Origin: Ephemerocybe angulata
Taxonomy: Eukaryota; Basidiomycota; Agaricomycetes; Agaricales; Psathyrellaceae
Length of the DNA stretch: 64,000 bases
Direction of reading: 5' to 3'
Assembly: GCA_013368325.1 (NCBI GenBank)
Contig: JAACJK010000177.1
Span: 144,572 to 208,571, forward strand
Positions 10,294 through 20,555 of this stretch are shown one piece after another (position 1 is the stretch's first letter; each line of letters begins with the position of its first letter). Made by a program: the position numbers and the translations under genes. The notes beneath the pieces were generated by a model, which was not told the DNA's origin, ran no database searches, and saw only the letters and a list, made by a program, of their open reading frames with translations.

Positions 10294-11500
10294 TGATACG
10301 ACCGTGGACTATTTTCGCGGTTTTATGGTCGTATGTGTAAGGTCGTAGCACCGACTCGAGCACTAAGCACTACACTGCTTACATTGGCCTCCAAGATCAG
10401 AACCTGGGTTGAGACAAAAGGGAGCACTTCAGACGCCGCTTGAGTAGGGGACACTGGTGATCACTAGTAAGACGGATTAGTACTGAAACCGCCTCAGGGT
10501 GACTGAGCGGTTTGACAAGTCGTGTACGAAAGGTCTTAGAGTCCTGGTGCGAGCGAAACACTTAGGGCGCCAGCAACAACAACCCCTCCTCGCCACCCAA
10601 GGGTACCACACCTGGCGAGTCGGATAGCGAGTCAGGCCATCTGAATTCTCAAACGAAGGATCCCCGCTCAATCGAGCAAGGAAAGGCAAGGTGGCGCAGG
10701 GATACCAGGCAGCAGGAGCAACGGCACTCGCGGCACTCGGAGTTTTCCGACCGCGTCGGCAAAACCCGAAACTCGGCATGGGCGGCTTCAGACTTAGACG
10801 TTTCACGCGAGGCGGTCTCGTCAGCCCCAGGCTGTCTGACCACACACGGAAAAAGGATAACAGGAATAACAGGGGTGAGTCCCTCGAAATGCAAGGGAGC
10901 TCCACAACGGAGAGTCCAAGCACAAGAGGGATAAGCCCGCGTCACTATAAAAGGAAAACTGGGTCATCAATAACGGAGCGGCATCCTCGGCATGCTGCAC
11001 CGCGTCCAACTTAGCGCGAAACCGCGCAACAACCGACTCAAGCCTCGCAACCTCAAGACTCAGCACCCTAGAAAATTGAAGGAAAATCGTAGGCGGCGTG
11101 ACTGTGACCAAGGGGGTCACACTATAAAAGTAAAACCGCGTAGCACTTAGTTTCTTCAGCTTGTATACTTCAGATTTAATCTCTCTCTCTCAATCGTACT
11201 TTGTGTCTCTTTCATTACGCCACGTCGGCTTTTGAGGATTCGTGAAACGGAAACTGGAACGCTTTGCTTACTGAGTCGAGACATACTACTTCCTCAGTCC
11301 GCTTAGTTAAATAGACTTGCCTACGCCTCTCACGAGCGTAGTCTCTTCTTGGAGTTGGTTTTGTGTGGTGTGTAACTGTCGAGAATTGTACCCTCCGGCC
11401 ACGCCGCTCTCTTCCAACGAACTCAGCCTTTGTGTTTGTGTGGTTGGTTTGGTTGCAAACGATTGTCATCGTTTGTGTCTTTTCTCCGCACATCGCATCA
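10294..11500 (+). repeat. 5' LTR of element 1
   Basis: 1207 bases, starting TGATACGACC and ending CGCATCA, matched by 23568-24776. It contains two TATAAAAG boxes (10946 and 11123) and a TC microsatellite that is one unit shorter than in the other LTR. Confidence 0.95.
11123..11130 (+). promoter_or_regulatory. TATA box in the 5' LTR
   Basis: TATAAAAG in the LTR, about 735 bases before the gag start. The position fits a U3 promoter driving the full-length RNA. An earlier identical octamer lies at 10946-10953; which is used cannot be told from sequence. Confidence 0.5.
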
Positions 11501-11520
11501 AATTGGAGCCCACCGCGAGG
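11501..11520 (+). other. Probable primer-binding site
   Basis: AATTGGAGCCCACCGCGAGG directly follows the 5' LTR. It begins TTGG like many retrotransposon primer sites complementary to a tRNA CCA end. The tRNA species was not identified. Confidence 0.55.
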
Positions 11521-11858
11521 GAGGTGAAGAATCGGTTTCACACCTCCTCTCCAACAAAGTAGAACAGGAAAAGGGGTTGCTTTGAGCAAAAGCAACAAAA
11601 ATCAACACGCCTACTTCAAGCGGGTCGCAACCCGTAGCTACTAGGCAAACTAGGAACTCTCAGTCAGCTGGTGCAGTCGACGTTAGACAGTATCCCAGCA
11701 CGAGAAAAGTAAAGGCAGCAAAGAGTCGAAGAGCAGATACTCCAGACTCGACAGAACAGGAAACTTTCGAAGAGGCTCTTGAACAATTTGGGAGCCCGCT
11801 TACCGAATTATCTTCAGAATCGGAAATAGAATCGGAACTCTTATTACCAAAGAGAAAA

Positions 11859-13292
11859 ATGGGTGATTCAGACAGTAGCAACTCGGGCAATGCCAGGAGT
11901 AGGAAGGATAAGATGCCTAGTCTCTTCTCCACTAACCGGCCTACTTATGATCCCGCTTCACCCGCAAGCGCGATCAAGTTCTTGAACGGCGTAGAAGTGG
12001 CAGCCAAGGCGGCTGGGATCTTAGACAAGGACCAGGAAGTGGTAGAGCAGGCGTTGGCCTACCTAGACTTGGATATTGCTAGAAAATGGGCACAGCTGAC
12101 AGGAGGACAAGCTCCCTTTAGCTGGGCAAACTGGAGAAAGGCCGTGGAAAGTACCCTACCCAAGACTGTGCGCTATAAAGGAGGATCCATAGAACGGCTT
12201 GAAAAGCTCTGTGCTGCGCTAATCGTCCGTCCCATTGGAAAAGACGAGCGGCCTGGCTATTACGACTTTATGTTGGGGTTCAAAGCAGAGGCAAAGCCGC
12301 TCATCGAAGAGGTGCCGCCGCTGGTTTCGAACCGTGACTTGGTCAAGCGGTTCTTGGAATGTCTGAAGCCCAGCTTCCGGGAAGTGCTAAGGGAAAGGTT
12401 GGAGACCAAAGGGGTTGCCAATGGTCGCACCTTGGAAGATCCTTGGGGAATCATAGAAGTCATGGAACATGCCACTAAACTGGTTGACGCAGCGGCAGAC
12501 GGACCATTTGGACTTCTCGCCGAGGAAGAGTCACAAGCTACATATAAGAGGTCGAGCCCTGGCGGCAAGATGTCAGTAGCTCGTGAAGCTGAAGTCAAGC
12601 AGGAAGACTTCTCTTCTCACTTCCAGGATGTCTTCGCAGGCATGGATACTTTCAAAACGGAAATCCAGAAATTAAGCGCTAAGTTAAGCACCCTAGAAAC
12701 AGGAGCGGCTCGCCAGACCTACGTCCAAGCCCAGAAGCCGCCGTATGCACCTTCAGGAGGGGCGAGCGGCGCGATGAAACCAGGCATGTATCCAAAGCCG
12801 CCTGGAGCTAACTTCTCGTGCTTCTACTGCAGGGTGGCAGGACATGGCATTGGCGAGTGTGCAGAAATGGAAAAGGATAGAGCGGCCGGGAAGTTCACTC
12901 AACAGATTCCGAGGGGTCCTATCTACGTGAATAATACCCTTGTGCGCTCTCGTCACCCAGACGGGTCTACTATGAAGCAAAGAGTGGATCAGGCTTGGGC
13001 AGGAGGCGCCTCGGTCAATTATCAGGAAGAACATACCCCTTATTACGACGCCTATGGACAGGAGTGGGACGACGAGTTGGTGACACACGAAGTCTTCCAC
13101 CAGACCATCGCAGGCATGACCAACCAGATCTTGTCTGCGATGGGAAAGGAGACTCCGGCCCCAGCTGCGCCGCCTCCTCCTGAGCCAACAGCTCGTGATG
13201 TTCTCTTAGCGGTCCAGGATCTGGGCAAGCGGGTTGGTGCCATTGAGCAATACGCGATTAACACGCGCGCCAACCAGGAACGGGATTTTTGA
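11859..13292 (+). CDS. Gag of element 1
   Basis: 477 residues from the ATG at 11859. The same frame is open upstream from about 11585 but lacks ATG. It forms the nucleocapsid/capsid of virus-like particles. The N-terminal half is capsid-like and helical, with ARKWAQL and FSWANWRKAVE. One CCHC zinc knuckle, CFYCRVAGHGIGEC (CX2CX4HX4C), lies near residues 321-334 and would bind RNA. The C-terminal 60 residues are proline-rich and end in a short helix. The stop (TGA 13290-13292) overlaps the protease frame through a run of five T, suggesting Gag-Pro is made by frameshifting. Confidence 0.9.
   Translation: MGDSDSSNSGNARSRKDKMPSLFSTNRPTYDPASPASAIKFLNGVEVAAKAAGILDKDQEVVEQALAYLDLDIARKWAQLTGGQAPFSWANWRKAVESTLPKTVRYKGGSIERLEKLCAALIVRPIGKDERPGYYDFMLGFKAEAKPLIEEVPPLVSNRDLVKRFLECLKPSFREVLRERLETKGVANGRTLEDPWGIIEVMEHATKLVDAAADGPFGLLAEEESQATYKRSSPGGKMSVAREAEVKQEDFSSHFQDVFAGMDTFKTEIQKLSAKLSTLETGAARQTYVQAQKPPYAPSGGASGAMKPGMYPKPPGANFSCFYCRVAGHGIGECAEMEKDRAAGKFTQQIPRGPIYVNNTLVRSRHPDGSTMKQRVDQAWAGGASVNYQEEHTPYYDAYGQEWDDELVTHEVFHQTIAGMTNQILSAMGKETPAPAAPPPPEPTARDVLLAVQDLGKRVGAIEQYAINTRANQERDF
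13285..13292 (+). promoter_or_regulatory. Candidate -1 frameshift site between gag and protease
   Basis: The sequence ATTTTTGA lets a tRNA on TTT slip back one base, changing TTT TGA into a read through TTG AAG. The protease frame has no ATG near the overlap, so frameshifting is the simplest way to express it. No downstream pseudoknot was tested. Confidence 0.5.
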
Positions 13293-14584
13293 AGAGCTCG
13301 AGGAAGGGACACCCGAATCCTCCTCGAGCGAGTGGAAGTAAGCCCCGGGCAGCTTCAGTAGAAACAGAAACGGAGAGCGAAGATGAAGAAGAGGAAGAGG
13401 TAGTCAGAAAAATAGGAAAGCCCAAAAACAATACAAAACAGAGGCTGGAACCACACGGCTTGGAAATCATCTCGCCGCCTAGGCCGAAGATGTTCCCGTA
13501 TGTCGATGTTCCCCCTCTACGGTCGCAGCCTGTACCAGCGGAAAGGAGGGAGGAAGCGCCTGGCGCGCGACCTGATCCCAAACCGCCTAGACAGGTAGAA
13601 AAAGGCACACAGCCCAAGTGGACTAGCAATATAGACAAAGCAAGGGTTGTGGAGGTGATCAGCGAGGTCTTTAAAATGACTTACCCTGTAACCATCCAGG
13701 ACCTCTTGTCTTTGTCTCCAGCTGCCCGCACGGCGGCGCAAGAAATCATGAAGAAAAGGAGACCGGCTGGAGCAAAGTCAGAATCCGAACGAGACGCCGC
13801 GAGAAGACTTCAAGCGGCGTTATCAGAAGAGCTGATGGAGATCAACTTGAACTTGGGCTTGACGGAGGAAGAGGCTGAAAAGGAATTGCTAGGTATATTC
13901 CTAGGGGAGACCGGTTCGGAAAACAGTACGGAGGCTACGCCAATGGTGGAAACTTTTGTGCAGTTGGGACCTGAGGATTTACCTCTCGGAGAGGCGTATC
14001 AAGCAGACGGCGTGGAACGCATACCCGATGGGTCCCTCATTATCCCCGACCCGGTTGAAATCTTCCTGCAGACCGACGACCCCGCTCGGCAGAGGGGCAA
14101 GCCCCTGATTACCGCTTCAGAATCATTACCCATTCGCGCTTTCTTTCCCCGCATCAACAACGCGAAACATGAAGAGGCCATCTTTGATGAGGGCTCTCAA
14201 GTGTGTTCGTGCAGTGAGGAGTCAGCATTGAAGTTGGGCATTGGCTGGGATCCGGACTTCGTGATTGGACTTCAGTCCTCTAACAAGACCACGGCCTCCT
14301 CTTTAGGATTGGCTAGGAACGTGCCCATAGATGGTGGAAACGGCGTGGTAGCATATGTACAGCTTCATGTTGTACGCAACACTGCATACCGCTTCTTGCT
14401 GGGAAGGCCGTTCTTGGCAGTCATGAGAGCAGTATCGGCCTGCCACACAGACGGTAGCCATACCATCACGCTGACTGACCTGAACAACGAGCGCAGAATC
14501 ACTATCCCTTCCTACCCTAGAGGGAAGATTCCTGCGCAGTTCGAGGCTGAAGCGGGAGAGCATTTTCGGCTCTCGAGGATTTGA
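13289..14584 (+). CDS. Aspartic protease region of element 1
   Basis: 431-codon frame in the -1 phase relative to gag. The first ~150 residues are acidic and low complexity (TESEDEEEEEVV) and may be a linker. The retropepsin lies in the C-terminal third: IFDEGSQVCSC stands where D-S/T-G is expected, followed by YRFLLGRPF, the usual LLGRPF element near the end of the fold. The active-site triplet reads D-E-G rather than D-S-G or D-T-G, which may be a family variant or a loss. The frame ends at SRI-stop (14582-14584), overlapping the RT frame by -1; element 2 has the same overlap. Confidence 0.85.
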   Translation: MKSSRKGHPNPPRASGSKPRAASVETETESEDEEEEEVVRKIGKPKNNTKQRLEPHGLEIISPPRPKMFPYVDVPPLRSQPVPAERREEAPGARPDPKPPRQVEKGTQPKWTSNIDKARVVEVISEVFKMTYPVTIQDLLSLSPAARTAAQEIMKKRRPAGAKSESERDAARRLQAALSEELMEINLNLGLTEEEAEKELLGIFLGETGSENSTEATPMVETFVQLGPEDLPLGEAYQADGVERIPDGSLIIPDPVEIFLQTDDPARQRGKPLITASESLPIRAFFPRINNAKHEEAIFDEGSQVCSCSEESALKLGIGWDPDFVIGLQSSNKTTASSLGLARNVPIDGGNGVVAYVQLHVVRNTAYRFLLGRPFLAVMRAVSACHTDGSHTITLTDLNNERRITIPSYPRGKIPAQFEAEAGEHFRLSRI

Positions 14585-17500
14585 TCGATGATCAAGGAGA
14601 GGTCGCACTGTTGGTGGAAATGGACGAGAGCAGCTTCGCGCGCTCCTCAGGCCTCGCAGTGCCGGGTCAGAAAGAGGGCTTCACAGAAAATGAGTTGAAA
14701 ACCATATATCTACAACAGGCATTAATGGAAACGGATGATCAAAAGGCAAGAGACCTGTTCGAACAATACCTCCAGACGGGCGCTAAAACAAGCGCCGAGT
14801 CACAACCTTCGGGTAATCCGAACAAAGCAGGCGGGGTGAAAGGAGTTTCCAAAGGAACCAAGTACAAACCGGTTGACAAGAAAGTGAGGCCGGTATATGG
14901 AATAGTTCCGGAGGAGTTCCAAGTGGTGCGCGAAATTAAGGGAGATCCCTTGGCAGGGATGCCCGAATTGCCTACGCACCCGCCTGAGTTCACACCCAAG
15001 GGGCGGTACACGCAAGAAAGGATGGAGATGTTTGATAAAGCCCATCCAGGGTTCTGGACGGATGAAGAAAGGAAGCTGGCGCATCATCTAATGGCCGAAC
15101 AAAACGAGGCTTTTGCATGGGAAGAGTCTGAGCGGGGTAAGTTCCGAGAGGACTTCTTCCCTCCAGTAAAGATCCCTACTGTCCCGCACGAACCCTGGGT
15201 CCTGAAGAACATCCCCATCCCTCCTTTCCTGTTCTCACAAATCTGCGACATCATCAAGAGCAAAATAGATTCTGGGCTGTATGAACCCTTGTCATCCTCA
15301 TATAGGAGCCGTTGGTTCTGCGTTCTCAAGAAGGATGGAAAAAGTCTACGCCTCGTACATTCTTTGGAGCCGCTTAACGCTGTAACCATTGCACACTCAG
15401 GCCTCTCACCTCTCACCGAGGAATTGGCGGCCCGGTTCGCAGGGTATGCATGCGGCACCACCATGGACTTGTACGTAGGATATGACGAGCGGATTCTGGA
15501 TGAGCGGTATAGGGACCTGACCACTTTCCAAACACCGTTTGGAGCCATGCGGCTTGTAACGCTACCTATGGGCTGGACTACCTCTGTACCCATCTTCCAC
15601 GAAGATGTAACTACTATCCTTCAACCTGAGATCCCGGAGTGGACTGAGCCGTTTGTAGATGATGTTCCAGTAAGGGGACCGAAGACGCGGTAAGAACTGC
15701 CAGGAGGCGGCTTCGAGACTATCCCCGAGAACCCTGAGATTCGAAGGTTCGTTTGGGAGCATTTAACAGTGGTCAATAGGATTATACAAAGGATGAAGTA
15801 TTGCGGGGGTACATTCTCTGGAAAGAAAACGTTCCTGTGTGTGCCAGAATTCACAGTGGTGGGGCACTTGTGCTCATACGAGGGCAGGAAACCAACTGAA
15901 GACCGCGTTGGAGTAATCTCCAGATGGGGTCCTTGTCGCGACGTTTCGGACGTCAGAGCATTCCTAGGAACCGTTGGCACGTTCAGGATCTTTATTCCGG
16001 GCTATGCCACGCGGGCTAGTGCCATCCAGAAACTCACGAAAAAGGAGATAAGGTTCGAGTGGGGGCCTGAGCAGGACGCAGCAATGGAGGACTTGAAAAC
16101 GGCAGTAAGCGAGGCGCCAGTATTAAAACCACTGGATGTCACCTCTGGGATGCCAGTCAAGCTCTCAGTAGACACCTCGTACATTGCAGTTGGATGGTAC
16201 ATCAGTCAGCAGGACCCAACGGACCCCAAGAAATGGCATTATGCTAAGTTCGGGTCGACCCTGCTGAAGCCGCCTGAAGCTAACTACTCTCAGCCCAAGC
16301 GAGAACTCTATGGCTTGGTGAGAGCACTCAAGGAAAATGAGTACATGCTCATCATGGCTAGGCCGCTCATCGTGGAGACGGATGCGCAATATATCCAGGG
16401 GATGCTCAAGAATCCTCAGTTGGGACCGAATGCCACCATTAACCGATGGATCGAGCAAGTTCGGAAGTTCCAGTTCGAGTTACAACATGTGCCAGGGAAG
16501 ACATTCGCAGCGGACGGTCTCTCCAGGCGGCGTGCACAGCCAGGCGACCCGCCTAGAAAGGAGTTCGAGGAAATAATGGACATAGACCCGGACGAACCTA
16601 TCACATTCTCCAAACCTAACCCTGAGGATCCTGAGCCGCTCGAGTTTGAAGACTTCAAGCACCTCATTGATACGAGGGGAGGTTATCTACAGGAGATTTG
16701 TGAAGAGGAGGCATCCGAGACTTGGGTAGAAACGGGTTTTCATAGTGACGCCGCTCAGATGGCAGCCATCAATATGTTAGAGGCAAATAGACGCGCCAGG
16801 GACCCACAAGGTCCCACAACTAGCGATATCCTCGTAAACGTAGAGGTGCTGCCGGAACATTCAGATGAGGATTACCCTTCTGGATGGAGAACGGCGTCCG
16901 CATTGTGCATGGATGCTTGGTTACCTATAATTCGTCTCTGGTTCCTGCAAAAAGACAGGACACGAATGCCGCGAGGCGTGGAAAAAGGGGAAGGGGATAA
17001 GTTCAAGCGGGCAGCGCAACACTTCTTCTTGGGGAAGGACGGTCGACTCTTCAGGAAAGAAAATGGGTACGGTATGCATCAGTTGGTCGTGGGTTCAGAA
17101 AAACGCATGTATATGCTTAAAGCGGCCCACGATGCTATGGGACACCGCGGGACCTTCGCTACCAAGGGATTACTATTGAAGCGGGTATGGTGGCCGGAGC
17201 TGGATCGGGACGTTGAAAACTACGTTAAAACGTGCCTGCTCTGTCAACAGCGCCAGAAGCTCTTAGTTAAAATCCCTACAATTGTGACTGAAACCCCGTC
17301 GGTGTTCCAGACAGTGCACATCGATGTCATGCACATGAGCCCGGCCAGCAACGGCTGTGGGTACATTGTGCATGGAAGAGACCATTTGACATCTTGGATG
17401 GAAGGGAGGCCGCTCCGGAAGGAAAATGCGGCGGCTGTAGGCGCCTGGCTTTTCGAAGACATTATCTGTCGATGGGGTTGCCTGAGGGAAATTGTCACTG

Positions 17501-18345
17501 ACAACGGGAAGCCCATGATTGCGGCAGTGGAATGGCTCGAGAAGAAGTATGGGATTAAGAAAATCGCTATCTCAGGGTACAACTCGAGGGCAAACGGGAA
17601 GATCGAGCGGCCTCATTGGGACGTCCGCCAGAGCCTGTACAAAGCCACGGGGGGTGACGCGAGTAAGTGGTATTGGTTCTTCCACCATGTTATGTGGGCG
17701 GACCGTATTACTATCCGAAAACGCCTGGGATGCTCACCTTTCTTTCTCCTGACCGGCGCGGAACCTGTCACGCCGCTTGACGTCCAGGAAGCCACTTGGC
17801 TGACTGAGCCGCCTACGGGAATGATGTCTACGGAGGACTTGATAGCCTCCCGGGCCAGAGCCCTGGCAAAGCATCAGACTCACGTCAGTACGGTCATGAC
17901 CAGGATCAGCAAGGAGAAACGGCGTCGTGTCGCCGCCTACGCGGAAGCTAACAGGGCTACTATCAAGAACTGGAATTTCAAACGGGGTGACTTGGTGCTG
18001 ATGCGTAACACGAACATTGAGTCGAGCCTGAATAAGAAGATGAAGCCGCGTTATCTGGGTCCCATGGTTGTGGTATCACGAAACCTGGGCGGCGCGTATA
18101 TCTTGGCGGAACTCAATGGAGCGGTGCATCAGAGCAAGGTTGGCGCTTTTAGGGTGGTTCCTTACTACCCCAGGAAGGCTATACCTCTGGGAAAGGACTT
18201 CATGGAAAACATAGATATTGATAATAATACACTGGAAGAAATGGAACTATCTTTGGATGATGGGGAGCAAGAGGAACACAGGGATTTTAATTTTATGGGA
18301 ATGGGGAAACTACAAACCTCGGATGAAAATGCGGAGGAAGATTAG
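14581..18345 (+). pseudogene. Pol of element 1: reverse transcriptase, RNase H, integrase; one internal stop
   Basis: A single frame broken once by TAA (15691-15693), where element 2 has a tyrosine. RT: WFCVLKKDGKSLRLVHSLEPLN, YVGYDER, LPMGWTTSVPIFHEDV and catalytic FVDDVPV (15652-15672). RNase H: SVDTSYIAVGWY, PKRELYGLV, VETDAQYI, AADGLSRR. Integrase: zinc-binding H...H...CLLCQQ (17125-17250) and DDE residues in VHIDVMHM, VTDNGKPM and GKIERPHWDV. The C-terminal tail has MKPRYLGPMVVVSR, the GPY/F-like module, and no chromodomain was seen. Read-through or a host-supplied Pol would be needed for activity. The pol TAG (18343-18345) overlaps the antisense gene stop. Confidence 0.92.
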
Positions 18346-19942
18346 GCTGATGCCTCGTCACTTTCTTCGGCAGGGGAGCTGCCATCCTCGTACACTGACA
18401 CCGACACTGACCCTTCGGGTTCGTCAACGGACATCGCCTCTTCGTCTTCGGACGTGGGGATTGATACCACCTCATCTGCTTCGTGCAGGGCGGGCTCGGA
18501 TGGTTCAGCAACGGTGCGAGCGTGGGTCTCACTGGAGGAGGCAGGTACACCGACCACGGCGCCGCGTGCGGGTGTGGCGGGCTGTACCTTCTTCGACGGG
18601 GACCGAGCGGTCTTGGGGATGGGGTCGCGGCGCGTCCATGCGCCCGGCTTCGACGTCTCTTCCTTCGTCTCCGCGGTCTTGTTGCTCCGCGTGGTTCAGG
18701 TGACCTCCTGCTTGGAGGTCTCCTGAACTTCCCCCTTCTTGACCTCCTTCTGTTGCTCCTTCTTCTCCGTCACCTCTTTCTCGGTCTTGGTACCTTTCTG
18801 GACCTCCTTCTTCTTCTCCTCCTTCCCACGACGTTTCTTCTCCTTCGCTGAAATCTCCCCGCTCGCGACCGCCTTCCCCTGCTTCTTCGTCTCCTTCTTC
18901 GCTTCGACTGCAGGACCTGGCGCGGCCTTCGCCTCGCGCTGCTCTTGCTGCATCTGCTGAGCAGTGGCGGCGATGGCGGCGTTCATGGCTGCGGCTTCGT
19001 TCGCCTCGCGGGCGGCTTGGAGCGTCTGTTGGCGCGTCTGAGTATCCTCCCACGAGCGTCGAAGTAAGGCGTGGATGCCGAGTAGCTGCTCGATCTCGAA
19101 CAGCGTCACGTTCATACGTGCGGAGAGTAAAGCGGAGGCTTGGTGGAGTTCCTCCTCATCCAAGGACACGGAGGGCATCGACGCGGTCACTTTCCCTGCT
19201 TCCGCTAGGATCGTGCGAGTATGCGCGGTGTCGCGCGGCGCTGGGACCGACTCTGGTCATAACAGCGTCGTCAGCGTATACCTGCGTGAGGCGGTACATG
19301 GAGAAGTGCGTACGGGGTGGAGCAGGGCGAGTTGTGGGTGCTGCACGGTTTCCAGCGGCCCACTCGCTCAACTAGGGAGTAATGAGTCAGTTTGGGGGAG
19401 GGCGCTTAACCGGCAATCAAATAGGCGCTCACCGTGCGCTTCTGGGTTGGGCGGCCTGCGTTGCTTGGCCCAAAGTCAGGGAGCGGCCCGAGGTCTGTCA
19501 TGGTGGAATCAAAGTCGGTCTGACCGGACTGAGCAGCGCGGCTTCGCTCACGCAGCAGCTGGATGCGATCCTTGAAGGAACGAGGGAAGTGATTCTCCAT
19601 GCCGGCCTGCTGACTGGCTGTGTTGAACTCTGTTAGGAAGTTGTTCACCTTGGTAAGGAACTTCCCAACGTAGGATTCGCGCAGTGTAGCGGCCTCGGAC
19701 TCGATCCATGCCACCTACAGGGTCGGGTCAGTCGAGCTGTGTGGAAGTAGCGGGGCGAGACGTACGGCCTCCTCCAGGCCTGCCATCATGCGCGTAGCGT
19801 ACTCTCTCAGCGCCGGGTCATCGCGCGCCTCAAAGGCTTGCTGCCGCTTCGAGTATTCTGTTGTCGACGACAGGGCATCATACCCTTTGGTGATAACGGA
19901 CGTGCTGGGGCACCCGGCGGGTGTACTACTGGAATTGGCCAT
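18342..19942 (-). CDS. Antisense accessory gene b of element 1 (helical, charged protein)
   Basis: Four exons join in frame: 19942-19766, 19714-19433, 19371-19314, and 19252 downward. The introns are 51-61 bases with GTACGT, GTGAGC and GTACGC donors and TAG or CAG acceptors. The frame reaches TGA at 18696-18698 (357 residues). It then stays open in the same frame through an acidic, serine-rich tail to TAA at 18342-18344, which overlaps the pol stop. The TGA could be the real stop or a CGA-to-TGA mutation. The protein has helical segments (LRESYVGKFLTKVNNFLTEF; LFEIEQLLGIHALLRRSWED), then Ala/Gln-rich and long Lys/Glu-rich stretches (KKETKKQGK, KEVTEKKEQQKEVKK) suggesting coiled coil or nucleic-acid contact. 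No known domain recognised. Element 2 has a gene in the same place and orientation. Confidence 0.72.
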
Positions 19943-20555
19943 GTTATCTGAGGCGGTTTGACAGGGCCAGGCGGCGTGGCTTTCCGTTTTATACGGAATG
20001 TGAGACCCCGCCTGCCCCAAATCGTGAATGTTCCATGGGTTTCTCGAGCGGGGTGTGTCTCGGGGTGAGACGCTGACCGGGGACGATCAGTCTAAGTTTG
20101 GGGGAAGGGGACCCGGGTTTGAATTCTCCTGGAGCTCAACCCGATCAATATTCCCAATACAACTCCAACTCAAAAGGATACAGGTCGTCACTAACCTGGC
20201 GATTGACTCAGATCCGGAGACACTTTACCAAGTCAGACTCGGAGGCTCACATAAGGTCACACAACTGAGATTGGAGCAAGATAGGTGGAAATTGGGTAAC
20301 AAACAGGACAAGACAATGGAACTACAAGAATAGGACTACAAGATAAGGGTACAAGGATGATAGGATACAAATAAAAGGGAATAACGGAACACAAAGTCCA
20401 AAACAGACATACAAGGGGCATGAGACGAGGCCGACTACGAAGTAAGGAGTTAGTTTGGGGGACGTGTAACGAGAAAAAGAGTAGAACTCACTGAAGAAAG
20501 GGAACGAGATAAGGAGAGGCGGCGTACAACGAACAACTACAAACCGACGCCTCCT
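19943..20555. other. Spacer between antisense genes a and b in element 1
   Basis: No open frame of note. It should contain the 3' end of gene a and the promoter of gene b (both minus strand). No clear TATA box seen. Confidence 0.5.

Noticed and set aside
10477..10923. A 148-codon minus-strand frame in both LTRs of element 1
   Set aside because: It is repeated only because the LTR is repeated. It has no recognisable domain and overlaps regulatory LTR sequence; likely chance.
19715..19717. Apparent in-frame TAG in antisense gene b1
   Set aside because: The TAG is the 3' end of a good intron (GTACGT ... CTGTAG); splicing removes it.
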